DNA of 64,000 nt from contig NC_065872.1 of assembly GCF_933775445.1 (NCBI RefSeq), positions 23,498,001 to 23,562,000 of the forward strand, given 5' to 3'. A program made the translations under genes and the position numbers. This document shows positions 47,543 through 60,966 of this stretch, one piece after another (positions within the stretch are counted from its first letter, which is position 1; every line of letters starts with the position of its first letter). This DNA is from Argentina anserina. Lineage: Eukaryota > Streptophyta > Magnoliopsida > Rosales > Rosaceae. A model generated the notes under the pieces. The model worked only from the letters and a program-made list of their open reading frames with translations. It had not been told where the DNA came from and made no database searches.

Positions 47543-49607
47543 TTCATGTCGTCTGATAGTTTCATTGCTTTGCTGCTGCAGGGTTGTAAAACAAAGACAG
47601 GCTCAAGGAACATCATCTGCTCCATCCAGAAACAACACAAAGGCTGGTGGCAACGGCTTCTCAAGACCCAAGAAAAGCCCGCCCCTTACATTAAGGTTGA
47701 CTGGAACAATTGGTGCGATGAGGACGACGAAAAAGACTCTACTTGTATGTCCCCCTTGATTCTTCTCTCTGTGTATCAAACATATAACTGAACTCATTTT
47801 TTATGATTATCCTAATATCATTAAGGACTGATAGGTTTGTTACTTTGGATTTTGGAAATGTAAAACTCTGAGTTAAGGTTTTAAGACCTGAGTTGTTTGG
47901 ATCTTTCATTTCATTTTTGGTTTCTTTAAGAGCACTCTGCCTGTAATAAAGCTACTTAAAACACAAGTTCCTGAAAGTTTGGTTTATTATCTCCAAGTTT
48001 TTCCTGTTTTTGATGGTACTTTGTTTTTTATGGTCTGTGCAGCTGATTTGGCCTCTGATGATGATGTCGATACGGTAAATTGACATCCCTTACCATTTAA
48101 ATTAATGGAATAGATCCACTTAATCAGGAAAAATGTTTTTATAATCTACAGAATATTGGTGAAGAGGATGGAAGCAGTGAAGATGAAGGAATGCTCTGTA
48201 AGTCCAACTTTCTGTCTTACCCATCAACATTATATAGTACAGGCAGAATTGTGCATTACCCCTGTCATTGTCCATCTCATCATCCATTAGATAGATAAAC
48301 TTCGTTCTGTTTTGTCTCTATTTCTTTTTTTGTTCTTTTTTATTTTTATAGATGATGCAGGAAAGATTGGGAGATGGTGATTATTGGTTGTGGTTGGGCT
48401 TAGACGTTGTAAAATTAAACAATAGTGTAATGTTTAGGATTAAGGGCTTATAGCTCTAGTGGTTACTGAGAGAGAGGATAAAGGGAAGAATAATTAATGT
48501 TAATGAAGAAGAAATACTGAGGTAACCAAGCCGTCAAAAGAACTAGGACTTTATTCTCTCCAACCTGTTTACGCTTGCAATCATATATTCGGCTTTATTA
48601 TTAAATTTATCACCCCAAAGTCCTATAATACCAGATAAGAGCTGGTGTTGAAATACTTAAAACATAGCGATCAGTCTCAAATAATTGATGTTAATAAAAT
48701 TGAACAATAATAAGTTCTAGAATCTAGATTACTCTTGGTTTATTTTTGTGTTATAATTTTACTTATTCAGACAGTAATACTAGACTACCATCAAGACTTA
48801 ATTTTGGACCGAAAAGGACTAAGCAGATTTCTCAGGAGGGTATATCTACTCTAACCACCAATAGCTTTACTAAAACCACTGTTTTGTCATGTCATAGGGG
48901 AGAGAGATTTTTTCAGTAAGTATATACAGAAATATAGGGTTTGGATGTCACCCTCATTTTTGTTATACCAGATTTTGCAGATTTGTGCATGTAGGATTAT
49001 GCTATTACCAGCTTGTCTGATTTCTACTCAAAATTGTTCATATAAGATTAACTATGTTGGCTATGAGTCAGAGCCTATCAATGGATCTCACCTTCTGAAG
49101 TTGAACGACCAATTTAGTTATATAGTCAGTGAGTTTTGCAAATATGGAAGATCCAGTACTGTGGAGCATTTCAATGGTCAGACCCATTGATTATTAGGTC
49201 CACTCAGATGTAACCATTGTAGAAATTCTAGCGACATCTAATGTTATCCAGTCATTTGACATCATTTCTAGTAATTACCAGAATCTGTGCACACATTGCT
49301 CCTCTTATGTAAATTTCGCAATTTTGCACTTGCTGTTTTCCTGAGTAATAAAAAAACTCTCTTTAAGTAGTTTTAGCTCCAAGTTTAATTTTGTCAATGT
49401 CTTTGAAGGTGAAGGGACATTGGCAATGCATTTTGGTATAGTAACTTTCGCACAGGCACTTTTGTTATTTAACCATGTTGGCCTGTGCGAAATGTTGCAG
49501 TTGGTTTCTGATATCACTTTCTTCATCTCTCATGTGACTATTAACATCCTCCTCTTTGATGATTCACAGATCTGCCGGACTTGGAGAAGGCAAGGAAACA
49601 AAAGTAG
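47233..49607 (+). CDS. p23-2: Hsp90 co-chaperone p23-2-like (CS domain)
   Basis: Six coding exons, 47233-47237, 47318-47501, 47582-47744, 48043-48074, 48152-48197 and 49570-49607, encode 155 residues. The first coding exon is only ATGAG; joined to exon 2 it gives [20 protein letters not shown], the expected p23 N-terminus. The CS domain (about 1-105) contains [19 protein letters not shown] and ends [17 protein letters not shown]. An acidic tail follows and finishes [11 protein letters not shown], as in Arabidopsis p23-2 (At3g03773). p23 proteins bind the ATP state of Hsp90 in the cytosol and nucleus and slow its ATPase; the plant forms lack the long Gly-Met tail seen in p23-1. Introns 1 and 2 start with long (CT)n tracts directly at the donor. 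Confidence 0.9.
48352..48380 (+). other. Possible alternative last exon of p23
   Basis: A good acceptor (TTTTTATAG) at 48351 opens a short exon in the correct phase after exon 5. It would replace [11 protein letters not shown] with DAGKIGRW and a stop at 48378-48380. The family-conserved end is encoded 1.2 kb farther on, so this would be a minor isoform if used. Confidence 0.35.
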
Positions 49608-50176
49608 CATCATCGCATGTTAGCTAGGGCCCGAGATGATCCATCGACTTTCTCTAGGATAGCATAGGTTAACTTACTCCTTAAGGTCAAATTTTATGCA
49701 CATTACATATGCTTGTAACTATCTTCGTATTGTTTTGAGCTTGGTAGTGCTGACCCTTTTGCTTTTGCTCAATTGTTTTAATTTTTTTTTCTGTCTCAAC
49801 CTAAAAGAATGGGAGAGATTGCAGCCCTTCACAGTACTATGTGAAGTATGAAACTGCCAGTAAAAACTTTCATGTTAGCCGCTGCTGCTGCTGCATCTCT
49901 TACTCATTGGTATAACAAATTGTCCCCAAACATTCAGAAGATGCATCACCCTTTCTACAAAGCCTGAAAATGTTCTCAATGTAGACTGACAGACTACGTT
50001 CCTTGGATGCAATGTTGAATATGGTGCGGCCGCAGTGTTGAATCCCAGTTTCTCAATGCATCTAATTTTACTGAAAAATATCTACTTACGTTCGTATACC
50101 TTTCTCTGATTTGCTACAGGAAAAAGGAAAGAAAAGAAAAGAACATTTAGTTAAGTTTTACATGAGCACAAAAGAT
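49608..50176. other. Tail-to-tail intergenic space, p23 and DUF639
   Basis: The 3' UTRs of the converging genes must share these 569 bases. T-rich tracts at about 49779 and A-rich tracts at about 50120 are suitable for polyadenylation in opposite directions. Confidence 0.45.
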
Positions 50177-52680
50177 CTACCTTTCAGCCTCTACCCCTAT
50201 CCATTTCATGCGATTAGGACTGTTGGGAACCTCATCCACAACACGCACAGGAATAACAGGGATTGAATCCCACCATTCTTTCAGTCGTCTATGAAAACCT
50301 TGATTGTTCTCCTTGCTCTTCCCTACCTTCGATACTAATGTCATCGTGAAGTAAGACAACAAGGCTCCCATTATAAATACCTTAATTGGAACCACTGCTA
50401 AAAGTATAGACGCTGCAATCAGCACCACCATTGCTGTATTTGCATGCTGCAACATCCAAGGTTTACTTATACTGATTTAGGAAAATAGTCTCCAATCAAT
50501 TGTAAAATTGCATGGCAAACTCAGTACCTTATGAGCCTTTGAAATGAATATGGACCACAGTTTCAACACCGAGACATTTGCTTTCTTCACTACCTCATGT
50601 ACAGTTTGCATCCCGTGTTGAGCCGACACTATGTTTTCCACCGTAGTTTGTTCAGATGCAGTGTACACAACTAGCTCATTGCATTTTTCATCAATTCTTT
50701 CCTGTCTTGCTCTAATCATCTTTGCAACCACCCAGACCAAGAAAGCAGCAATGGCTTTGCCCACCCACTCCCTGCAAAAATTCTCATCATGCATTGAACT
50801 ACTCATAACATATCTGCACCAAGTTTTTCGTTTAGTTATGACTGAAGTTTGACAACAGGCACTTACTCATAGGTGACAACTAGAGCCACACTGATCACAG
50901 TTAGTGTAATAGCTGGCCTCTCCCATGTAAGGACTTCTTCAAACCCGGGCCACACATTCCCAATGGGCTTTAGTAACTCCTACATGATAAAACCAATGCC
51001 ATCTCTTAACAGTGTAATGAAAAGTTGACAAAACTGAAGCAAATGGGAATAAACTAAATCAACCATTTAAAGAAAGCTCCTGAACTTAATATCAGGATTT
51101 CAAATAGCTAGGTAAGGATGACTTAAAATGGTCAAATAATATGCTGATTCAAGTATGAGAAGATCCAAAATATTGTCCAGTTTTGGGGGAAGAAAATTTG
51201 AGCAAAGGAATAATTTTGATTACAATCTGTCATTTACAAACATGTTTAGGAATAAAGCCTGTAGGACAAGAAAGAAAAGCAGACCGAGAAATAGCTGCTG
51301 GCATTTTATTAGACTCTACCAAAAGAATCAAATATAATGGATAAAGGTGCTTCATGTAGCCTACTCCCCACCATTGGATTTTTAAACTCAAGATGAGTAA
51401 CTTCATCTTTACCTGGAAGTTGCTATTCCTGATAGGGATGGTTTATTAAGATGCTTACCATGAAAATTGTAGTACTTTCAGTGATTCCCTCTTCTTTCAG
51501 TCCTTCTGCGCTTGCTTTGGCAATAACAATTTCTTTCTCTTCCTCTCTTGCTTGACTAATTACATTTTCTAGTAAGGATGTGTCTTCACCAGGACCACTT
51601 GGACCTGCTCTTTCCTTTGCCACTTCTGTTACTTCTACACTCGAGTGAATTGACTCAGTAATGATCATGCTCCTTAGGATTGAACTCGCACTACATGGAT
51701 GACCACTATTGACCTTCTTTAGACTCTCAGCAAGCTCTTCTAGAATATAATCCCCTTTAGGTAACTCCTCAGACAAGGAAAAGATCAAGAATCTTGTCGG
51801 TTTAGGTGGAGATATTCTCAGCATTTCCCTTGCTGCATGGAGCCTTATTATTGACAGTATTGTCCTTGCATGCATCTCCCATGCTTGTAGTGGACATTCT
51901 AATTTGAACTTTGATAGAAACTGGTGCATCAACATGATCTCCTTTGTTACTGCAAGCCAATGGTCACGCCTTGTGGAGCTTGTTATCTCGGGGAACTCGA
52001 GCACAACCCCCTCTGATCTAAAATGTTGGTAAAATGAGACATTCAACAAATATACAAAAATTACTAGCTTTTTCCTCTAGGGATGGCATCAGAGGCTATA
52101 AGGAGGGTTGCGACCTTTCAAGAATATCCATTTGTAATTAAGTAGGGACTTTCAATCTGCTAAGGAGTCATATTAACCGTATTACTCATTTAACTGCCGT
52201 AATTGTGATACTAGTTAGAAGTTCGAATCAATGAGCAACGATATATATATGCAACTTACAACTCAGGAGACTCGTAAACAATAGCCTTGTCAAAAAGTGG
52301 GGCACCCCACGGTCCTGTTGAGGCTGATTTGACACTCTGCTCCCTATCCTTTGAGAGGTCTATTTTAAGAGCATCTTCATACGTTATCACACCAGAGGCC
52401 TCAAAATAGAGGGCATAGTTGGTCAAGGTAAGCTTACCTGAGATGAGCAAGTACACAGATACAAATAATAATTTAATATCTGAAAAAAAAAACTCAGAGA
52501 CGACCAACTTCCTTCTGTATTGAACATACCAGGCCAACTAGTTCCTCCAATGTGGCGTACCACTCTTTGTGTGCTAGCAGTTCCCTCCACATGTAAAATA
52601 AACTCATCATCTGCAAACTCCACACCCTTTGGCTTTGCTTGTTTTTGCAGATGTTTTATACATCTAAACATGGAAAACAA

Positions 52681-52716
<36 letters not shown>

Positions 52717-54513
52717 AGAATTTGACATAAAAGCATGCTTATAAGTTGGTATGCTACTCTTCTCGATCTTATTTTTCCAATTTGTATTGGATTAAACACA
52801 CATCAGACCCAAAAACAAAAACAAAACACACACACACACACACAGACATCAGCAAGCAGATGGCTGTTGTTTACTTGAACAAATAGATTCCCCGACCAAA
52901 AGGAAAATGGAAGTTCAAGTTTTGTATGTGCGTTGTTCAAAGGCCAAAGAATGAGTTGTGGCATGCCAAATGTACAATTTTCTCGACTTCACTAGAAAAT
53001 TCCCAGACTTTCCTGAAGCTTTTGGTTCCAACTGAGGCTAATAAATTGATAGCAATCATTTGTGTACAGATGCTGTATCAATCTGTCATCTAGACATTCG
53101 AAAGATGCACTTACTTGTCGATTTCCTTGATGTATTTGTCATATGCAGGAAAATGGAGCCTATTTCCTGTAGGTGCCGTTAAAGTTTCAAAGGTAAATCT
53201 TCCATTAACAATATCTGTGACTAGTGGAACAAGTGATCCCAACCACACGAATGCGTCTTCTCCAACGCTCCGCTCGTTATCAACCTGCGAGACACAATCA
53301 TTAACAAGAACAGAAGATATACTTACCTAAAACAAAAGGTACACTAGTCTTTTAAAAAAATGAATGCCTACTATATAAAGAATGGAAGCTCTAAACATGG
53401 AGCTTACTAGAAGTGGCATGAGGTCTGTATAGAACAAAGAAACATCTTCTTGTTCTGCAGCAAAATTTGCAACAACTTTTCTGTCTTCTTTCTCCTTCCC
53501 CTCACACTCCTGAAAACCCAAACAATGTGATGCAGGCAGACAAAAGGATATGATTAATCAATTATAGATAGAAAGACTAGTGTGATATATTGATCGTTAA
53601 AAAAAAATAGGGCTAGAATAACAGTGTTAACTTTGTGGTTGGGTGTGGGGTAATAACTAGTAAGGATGCGATAGCATGAACTACTAATGCGAGTTCAATG
53701 AAATGATAATATAGACACTTTAAAAATCATTCAGGTGCATGGTCTCCTATACTTCTAAGAGCAGGTTTATATGTAGCCAGCCAACTCGCCCAATAGCATT
53801 ACTCATTATAATGCTGCAGACAATGGTTATAGTTTCATATGGATAGAGTTAGTATGCATAGTCATAAGCCCGGTATACATATTGAATAATTATTCATTTT
53901 TGAAATATTATTGCACACGCACTCAGTGTAGCTGTAGCAAATCTCTGTGAAGTACTGCAAGTATTTTTGGTTGCTCATACATATAATGCAGATACGTAGT
54001 AAAACAAAACTAGATTATGAGTCACTCTGATTCCACAGAAGAATAAACTGAGGGAAATTTAGGAATGAACTCACGGTGAAAGAGTCCTCTTGGGCAGAGT
54101 CGGGAATCTCCCAGGCGAGCATCATGTCGAATGTGAAACGACTGAAGATTCCATCGGCAATCTTCTGCTCAATATTGTTTTGGCTCAACTCTCTCACACC
54201 TTTTGCACTGCAGAACTCTAAAAATTTCCTTGTGTAAGTGCCAACACCACCGCCACGGCCACCGAGGGACGTAGCCGTTTCATCGTTCCCTGAGCTGGTC
54301 GCTTCAAATTCCTCCACCAACTTATCCACCGAAGTGTTCAGTCTCCTGGAGGGCGTGTACGTAGAATTGATATCATGAATTCATGATCATAGTTGATCAG
54401 TTTCTTGAAAGCTAAGAAGATGGTGATGATAATAATAATAAGACTTACACAGCGCAGGCTTGTACAACATCATTGGCAACCGATGAGAGATGTTTCATTC
54501 TCATTGTCGACAT
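50177..54513 (-). CDS. DUF639 family membrane protein
   Basis: Ten exons, 54513-54449, 54345-54075, 53509-53408, 53284-53115, 52663-52530, 52437-52260, 52017-51459, 50979-50867, 50771-50528 and 50446-50177, encode 701 residues. The N-terminal half has the family pattern: KFLEFCSAKGVRELSQNN, the VWLGSLVPLV segment, and a GRAM-like strand set (FILHVEGTASTQRVVRHIGG, KLTLTNYALYFEASG). The C-terminal third carries two hydrophobic pairs (RPAITLTVISVALVVTY with AIAAFLVWVVAKMI, and MVVLIAASILLAVVPIKVF with MGALLSYFTMTLV), so it is likely an integral membrane protein. Arabidopsis At5g23390 is similar by recollection. Function is not established. ATG 54513 opens a clean frame that matches the family start. 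Confidence 0.86.
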
Positions 54514-56269
54514 TGTAGCTATCTCCTATCTTTCCTTTCCTTCGTCTTTTTTCTTATTCTTCTTACTTAATAGCAGAGGAGAGAAGAGGTGAGAGGCAGC
54601 GTTGTGTTTGTTTCTTCACCAACGTGCCACGTTTGTACGGCCATGCAGGAGTGCAACACCTGTTGCCCGTTCCCCATTTTTCTCTCCCTCCCTCGATCAA
54701 TCTCTCTTATCCTCTCTGTTGGGCCTTTTTAAGGCACAGGCCCTTTGAGAAAAATTCTAAGAAACTAATGAAAAAATCCAGCGTACAGCGCTGCATGGTC
54801 ATGTTAAAATGGATAAACCGGTGTTGGCCGCTTTTTCAATATACCAAGAGAGCCCATACGAACAAGATTGTCAGAGGATCGACTCTGCAGACCTTGAAGT
54901 CGGAGAAATTTATTCAGTCTTTTATCTCTGATGTCTTGTAGTTTTCATGTTTAGTTTTTTAAATTTTGTCTTGGCTTTTATGAAAAATTCTAGTATACAT
55001 TAATGCATATGATACATCTTACATCCGACAGTTGACATAATTTTATGAGTGTGGTCAGAAAAATAATATATGTTGTCAACCGTTGGATGTTGGATGTATA
55101 GCATGCATTAGATGTATAGTAGACAAATCTAGCTTGCATGTCGTCTACGTGTTTTTTTAGATGTGATATATATGTCAGCGTATATATGATGTGGAAGCAT
55201 CAGAGAAACCAAGAAGCCTTAGATATGCAACCAAAATCACTACTCTCATCTATTATTCATCAAGCAACATATATTTCTCTGTAATTTTCCTCCTTGTAGG
55301 CTAGCTACCAGTTATGTTCCATCGAAGTTAACTGTTCTACTGAGACAGATTCTAGATTTCAGATTCTTCAAACTTTTTTTTCTCCAATGTGCCTAAAAAC
55401 AACAAACCAAGTTAAAATGACCATTTTAAAAAGAATAACTTAGTTAAATGAGAGAGATGTTAATATTGTCACAATATATGCTTATATCATTCTCACAGTG
55501 TGAAATTGGTGTGGCAATCTATTTGACGTATAGATTTAGAAGTTAGATTGCACGTTGGGGCGTCTTGAAGAGGTCGCACGTCGGAAAAGTGACAAATAAA
55601 ATATAGATATAATTAGGTGGATCATACCTAATTGTACAGAAACGTTTTGTGATTACAATCTAACACATTAAGGATTATTAAATTGGAACAATATCTGTAC
55701 AATGTGATCCATTAGTTATGCTTATTGTAGAGAGTTTGATATGAAGGTACAAGCTCTAGTAGACTGATTTGGAATATGGGTTTGGACTAATTTTAGTTCA
55801 ATGGGTTCCAACTATGCTTTGATAATGGTGCTTATTGGCTTGGGTTGTTGTTTTGTTAAAGCGAGACATAGACAAGGTTGTTGTGTTGGAAAGGTTGTCT
55901 AATGAAAATGACTCTAAAAGTGGAACCAAAGGCTTGACAGTGACAACTTGGGGTGTCTATTGTGCCTTGTATGTGTCGCCGGCTCGTGGTCATGGTATTT
56001 GGTTTGGGCTTCTAAGTTATTGGGTTTGGGAATTTGGTTTGTAACTTTTTAGGTGGCTACCTTTAACTTAATTTTTTAACATATAGGGTGTTGGATAAAG
56101 CCTTACTAGAAGTAGTTTTACAAGCTTAATTCATGGAAGTACTTAACACATTGTAGATGAGAAGTCTTGTATTACATAAGTGAAAAATAAATTATAACTT
56201 ATAAGTGGATGGATACTACACAATCGTATTAAACCTTTTCGTGATTAAAACTCAAATCTTTCATGGTAA
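54514..56269. other. DUF639 promoter and repeat-poor intergenic sequence
   Basis: The CT/GA-rich 5' UTR of DUF639 lies to about 54590. Beyond it are AT-rich sequence and unassigned short open frames (54624-54941 and 55835-56044) with no recognisable motif. Confidence 0.4.
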
Positions 56270-57660
56270 TCAAGTTGGGACAATGTGGGTATGATGCGAT
56301 TTACTAACCACATCCTTCATGTACCAAATAATTTTGTGAAACAATAAAATGAATTCGAGAGAATAACTGTAATTATATTGATAGATATATGGCCTTATAT
56401 ATAGGCAGTACATCAAAAATCCAAATGAATCAGGAATAAGATAGCATTCCTTAACTAGATAGGCGATACTAATTAGGACAAGATACACCAAGAATGCATA
56501 GGAGATGATTCTCTTACAACACTCCCCTTGTATCGCGATCCTAATGTGACATAGTGCAATACTGTTGCCTCAGTCAAAACCTTGCCAAGCAAAAAAAAAA
56601 CATCTTTGGTAAAATTAAAAGCTTTGGTCAAATGAGAAAAAGAGCACAACGCACTAACTACAAATGGTCAATGCGTGTGATGTAGACTCCCCCTGATGTC
56701 TACAAAACTGCTCCCCCTGATCTTTAACTCAATCTTGGAGCTCTGATAGAGGACGCAAGCCAATACGTCTCACATACTGCACAAATGTAGATTTTGGAAG
56801 AGACTTAATGAACAAATCTGCCACATTATCCTCAAAACGAATCTGATTAACTTGGATATTCAACATCTCTTGTTATTGTTGATTATAAAAGAACTTTGGC
56901 GAAATATGCTTTGTGTTATTACCCTTAATATAACATAACTTCATCTGCTCAATAAAGACATGTAGGTTCAACTATAGTATAACGTAATCCACTAGCCTCC
57001 CGAATATGAGTAATGATTGCTTGAAGCCAAATGCACTCTTTGACTGTTTCATGCATTGCTATAATCTCAGAATGATTCGAGGAAGTAGCAACAAGGGTTT
57101 TCTTGGTTGATCTCTAAGAAATCGCTGTATTCCCCATGGTAAAAACATAATCAATTTGGGAACGTCCTTTGTGTGAATCCGAAAGTATCCACATCAGCGA
57201 ATCCTACCAACTCATCATTAGAAGTTGTAGAGAAGGAGGAATTGCCATTCAAGTGCCGAGAACCAGCAGTGGCTACGACGGCAGCGGCAGAGCCGTGTCC
57301 GGCTTTCCGGGAGAGCATAGCGGTGACGTTGTGTTGATCTTGACCATCAATTCTTGCCAGAATAACACTTTTCTTGTCGGAATAATGATGAAGAACCTAA
57401 AGATGTTCTTGATACCGGTCCAATGACGCATAGTTGGTACATAACTAAACCTTGCCAACAAGTTCACTAAAAATGAATGTTTGGATGAGTACATTGAGCT
57501 AGATAAAGCAAAGCTCCTATAGCACTCAAATATGGATCAAGACCAAGTATCTCTTCACCGTCATCTTTCGGACGTAATGGATCTTTCTTAGTATCCAGAC
57601 TTCTTACGACTATTGGAGTACAAGAAGGGTGCATAACTTTGTCCATACATGTAACAACTA
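56270..57660 (-). pseudogene. Decayed Ty1/copia 3' end with LTR
   Basis: On the minus strand the RT tail begins near 57650 (VRSLDTKKDPLRPKDDGEE, then SAIGALLYLAQCTHPNIHF followed by an in-frame TAG). RNase H follows at about 57190-56980 (VFTMGNTAIS, a stop, then TLVATSSNHSEIIAMHETVK). The C-terminus (EDNVADLFIKSLPKSTF...) ends at about 56730. A purine-rich tract, ACAAGGGGAG, directly precedes TGTTGTAAGAG at 56521, which marks the start of the 3' LTR. The LTR has TATATATAAGG near 56395; its far end was not found. Stops and frameshifts make it inactive. It is the same broad family as the copia remnant at 17 kb. Confidence 0.82.
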
Positions 57661-58159
57661 GAATATATATATATATAGTATATAAAAACTATTTTGTTGT
57701 GTTATATATATATAAGTATGTATTTAGCTGAAAATCTTTTTTTAAGTCTTAGGTTGTTTCTATGATTTGGGTATTAATAGAAGAGAAGCCCAAATTTTGG
57801 TCTAAAACTCATGAACTGACCCAAACCTAGTTCAGCAAAAAACAAGTAAGAAAGAAGATGATTACAGTGACAACGATCAAAACACCCTACATTCTCTTCA
57901 CAAACTCAAAACTTTGTCTCTTCTATTCATCATGTTATTCCCCTTTTCTTCCTTTCAGATTCTCCTTCATCCAAAACCTAGCCACCGACGTTGATTAAGC
58001 CACCAATTTCTATCCAAAAACTTGGGGAAGTATGAGGTGTCAACTAGGTGGAGAGCAAGCTTTCCAGCAGATGACGCCTCAAAGCTATTATGCAAAACTG
58101 GAACCCTAGAAGTATGAAGGTGGCAAGTCTAGACCCTAAATGGCTAAGGTTTCAGGCTA
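57661..58159. other. Intergenic, (TA)n tracts
   Basis: Short (TA)n tracts near 57666-57680 and 57702-57712, then C/T-rich sequence at about 57880-57980. No gene or defined element. Confidence 0.4.
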
Positions 58160-58307
58160 AGAAGCCCGCCTGAGCTGCGTATCACGTGTCCGACATGGAT
58201 ACAGACACGCTCGGACACACTCGGATACGCTTGGACACGCGAACTGATTTTGGACACGGTTTGGACACGCTGCAATACGTAATGGACACGCGTGTGTCCT
58301 GTTTGGA

Positions 58308-60966
58308 TGTAATGACCCGAGTTTTTGAAATAATTTATTGGATTGTTTTAAAATTTATAAAGTCTGTGAAATTCATTAAACGTGTTTGTTTCGCTTTGCG
58401 ACGTCGGAAATCAAAAACGGAATCGATATCGGAAATGTGAATTAGAAAAACGTTACGTTTCTGCCACATGAGAATCGACTTTTACTCCGTCGTTTGTTTG
58501 TGAAAACGTCATTCACGAAAGTTGTAGAGCTCGTCGATACGAGTTCGTGGACACGTCACGCGTTCGAATCGGACGTCGGACGTGAAAGTTATTAACGTCG
58601 GAATTTAGTTTCCGATTTTGGAAACGAGCATAAAAAGGAAGTTTTTGAGATTAGGGTTTCGATTTTTGGAAACCCTTTCTCTCTCCTCAACCCCCGCCTC
58701 CCTCTCCTCTCTCTCTCTCCCCGATCGCTTTCTCTCCCCGACCCTCACCTCCCTCGCCGGCGATCTCCCTCCACCGGCCTCCGTGCTCAACACCGCCGGT
58801 GTCTTTGGGAACGCACAACCACAGCGCATCGACCGATGGTGACGGCGACACACCCCAGGCGGAGATCGAGTAGTGCCAACGGAGCTCAACCTCGGGTCCG
58901 TCGATTTCGACGTCGCCAGCATCGCAGGAGCTCGGAGCCACAACGACGAGCTCTCCCTCCTCCTCCTCGACGCATTATGACCTACGGTGAGACTTGATTC
59001 GAGCGGCGACGCCAGCGATCTCCTCCTCTCGAATCTGAGACCTTACGGTGGCGATTGTGGCGGTCTCCGGCCGTTCTAGGGCACCATATAGGTAAGGATG
59101 CATTCAATTCGATGATTGTGATGATTGTGATGAATTTTGGGATTGTTTGAGGAAGATTTGGGGAGGATCGGAGGAGGGGGTGGAATGGTGAACACCGCCG
59201 CCTTAGGCGGCGCGTGTGAGTGCGTGAGGAGGTTTGGAGGTGGCCTTGGGCCGCGTAGGGGTGGAGGAGAAAGAAAGGAGTGGTTTGGGGCCAGCGGTGG
59301 TGAGCCACGCACGGTCGTCGAAGGTGGCGCGTGTACCCCACGCGCCGCCACGTGCGGCGGCGCGTGAATAGTGATTTCGAAATAGTACTTTTGTAAAATT
59401 TATTTTTATGAACGGTGAATGTAAAAAGTAATTTACGTATAGTGAAATGTAAATTTATTTTACATACGGTAAATGTAAAATTACATACCGTAATTGTAAA
59501 AATAATTTCGGAAGGGGTAAATTAGTAATTATTATTTACTGAGACAGAATTTACATTTGAATAGTACATGGATGTATATAAATACGTAAATAGTATGTAT
59601 ATGTACAGAAATATGTAATCAGTATATACTCGTACATGAATACGTAATTAATATGTATTTGTACAGTAATATGTGAACAACAACTACGTGAACAGTGATT
59701 TCGTAAAACCAGAAATTGCTAAACAGTAAAATATTATTACTGTTTCAGCATTTAAGGTTTTACGTAACGATTCTAAATTCTTTTATTATCTATTCTAGGT
59801 GATCGATACATCGAGTAAATGATTCATTTTTGGGAATTGTGGAAATTACTTTCGAGATTATAATGTGAGTAAAATCTCACAGTGACGAATCTACCCTTGT
59901 GGAGATTCATGAATATGCTAAGTGTTAAAGAATGAACTATGATATGTATTTGATATAGTGGATTGTGTATGTGTATAAATGGTAAATAGGTACATATATA
60001 TGGTTTGCTATATTATATACTGTCGTAATTTTCGTTGTGAATAAGTTCATTTTGGTGTTGAGATATATATATTGAGCATGTTGATTTGATTTGTACAATT
60101 TAGTGCGATGATTAATGTACGTGGTTTTAACATTGAGTTTTGTTAAAACGTTTTTGTCTTTGGACGTGTTTTTTGTCTTCGGACGTGTTTATGTCTTCGG
60201 ACGTGTTTTCTGTCTTCGAACCAGTCTTCGGACGTGCTGGCATGTCAGAACCTAGCCTTTGGCCGGGCGAAACTTACGATACAGTTAGAGCTCTAGTCTG
60301 TCTGCCGAGGTACTACATAAGAGGTAACAGTTGGGATATCGGCTTATGAGTACCCATATTGTGAATATTGGGTAGCAGGTGGTTGTCCAATGTCGGTGGT
60401 GTACTAACATGAAGGGTAACATAGGTGTACCTGAATCTCATGAGTATCCGTATTATAAATGCATTTGGGTAAACAGATGATTGCCTAATTTCTCATGAGC
60501 ATATATATTTTCATATTTTTAGACAACCAGATGGGCCGTCTAATGACTCATGAGTGCATTTATGATTGATCTTTCGTATATATTCTTATGCGAGTTGTAT
60601 TGTCATTTTTACTCATACGAGCTGTAAAGCTTACCGGGTTTGTGTTTACAATCCCGGTGCACCTATTCGATGGTGTAGGGGATAATTCCGCATGTGTGGA
60701 TTAGCGAAAATCGACGAACAACTCTGAGGACTTGAAGTTGTTTTATTCTATTGTGTGGTGAGGATTTGTGAAGATTTTTACATTTCCATTTGATATAATG
60801 TTGAATTATAAATTTGGTTTGTAATAATCCATTTGACTGAGTTGTACTTTGAACTCAGTAATGATCCACTATGACATTAAAATTATTTCGATTTATTGAG
60901 ATTGTTTTAGAGTTTTTCATGACTTCAAAATTTGAGTTTCATACTCGAAATTTTGGGGTTATGACA
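58308..60966 (+). mobile_element. Solo LTR, 2,659 bp, with perfect TSD
   Basis: Starts TGTAATGACCCGAG and ends GGGGTTATGACA. The five bases TTGGA lie directly outside both ends, at 58303-58307 and 60967-60971, and the host hAT subterminal motif TTGGACACG resumes at the right. The ends and length resemble long LTRs of Ty3/gypsy chromoviruses (Tekay/Del type), which share TGTAAnGACCCGA termini. It contains a GC-rich block (58680-59380), a GTAAAT/TACGTAA-rich block (59390-59710), and a run of CTTCGGACGTGTTT-type repeats (60152-60239). There is no internal gag-pol, so recombination between LTRs is the simplest origin. Orientation is taken from the TGT...ACA ends and similarity. Confidence 0.85.

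Noticed and set aside
54624..54941. 105-codon plus-strand frame upstream of DUF639
   Set aside because: No domain, atypical composition, and overlap with the CT-rich promoter of the opposite-strand gene.
58605..59367. Several 75-119-codon frames on both strands in the GC-rich block
   Set aside because: They lie inside the solo LTR. GC-rich sequence is open in many frames; none carries a recognisable domain.
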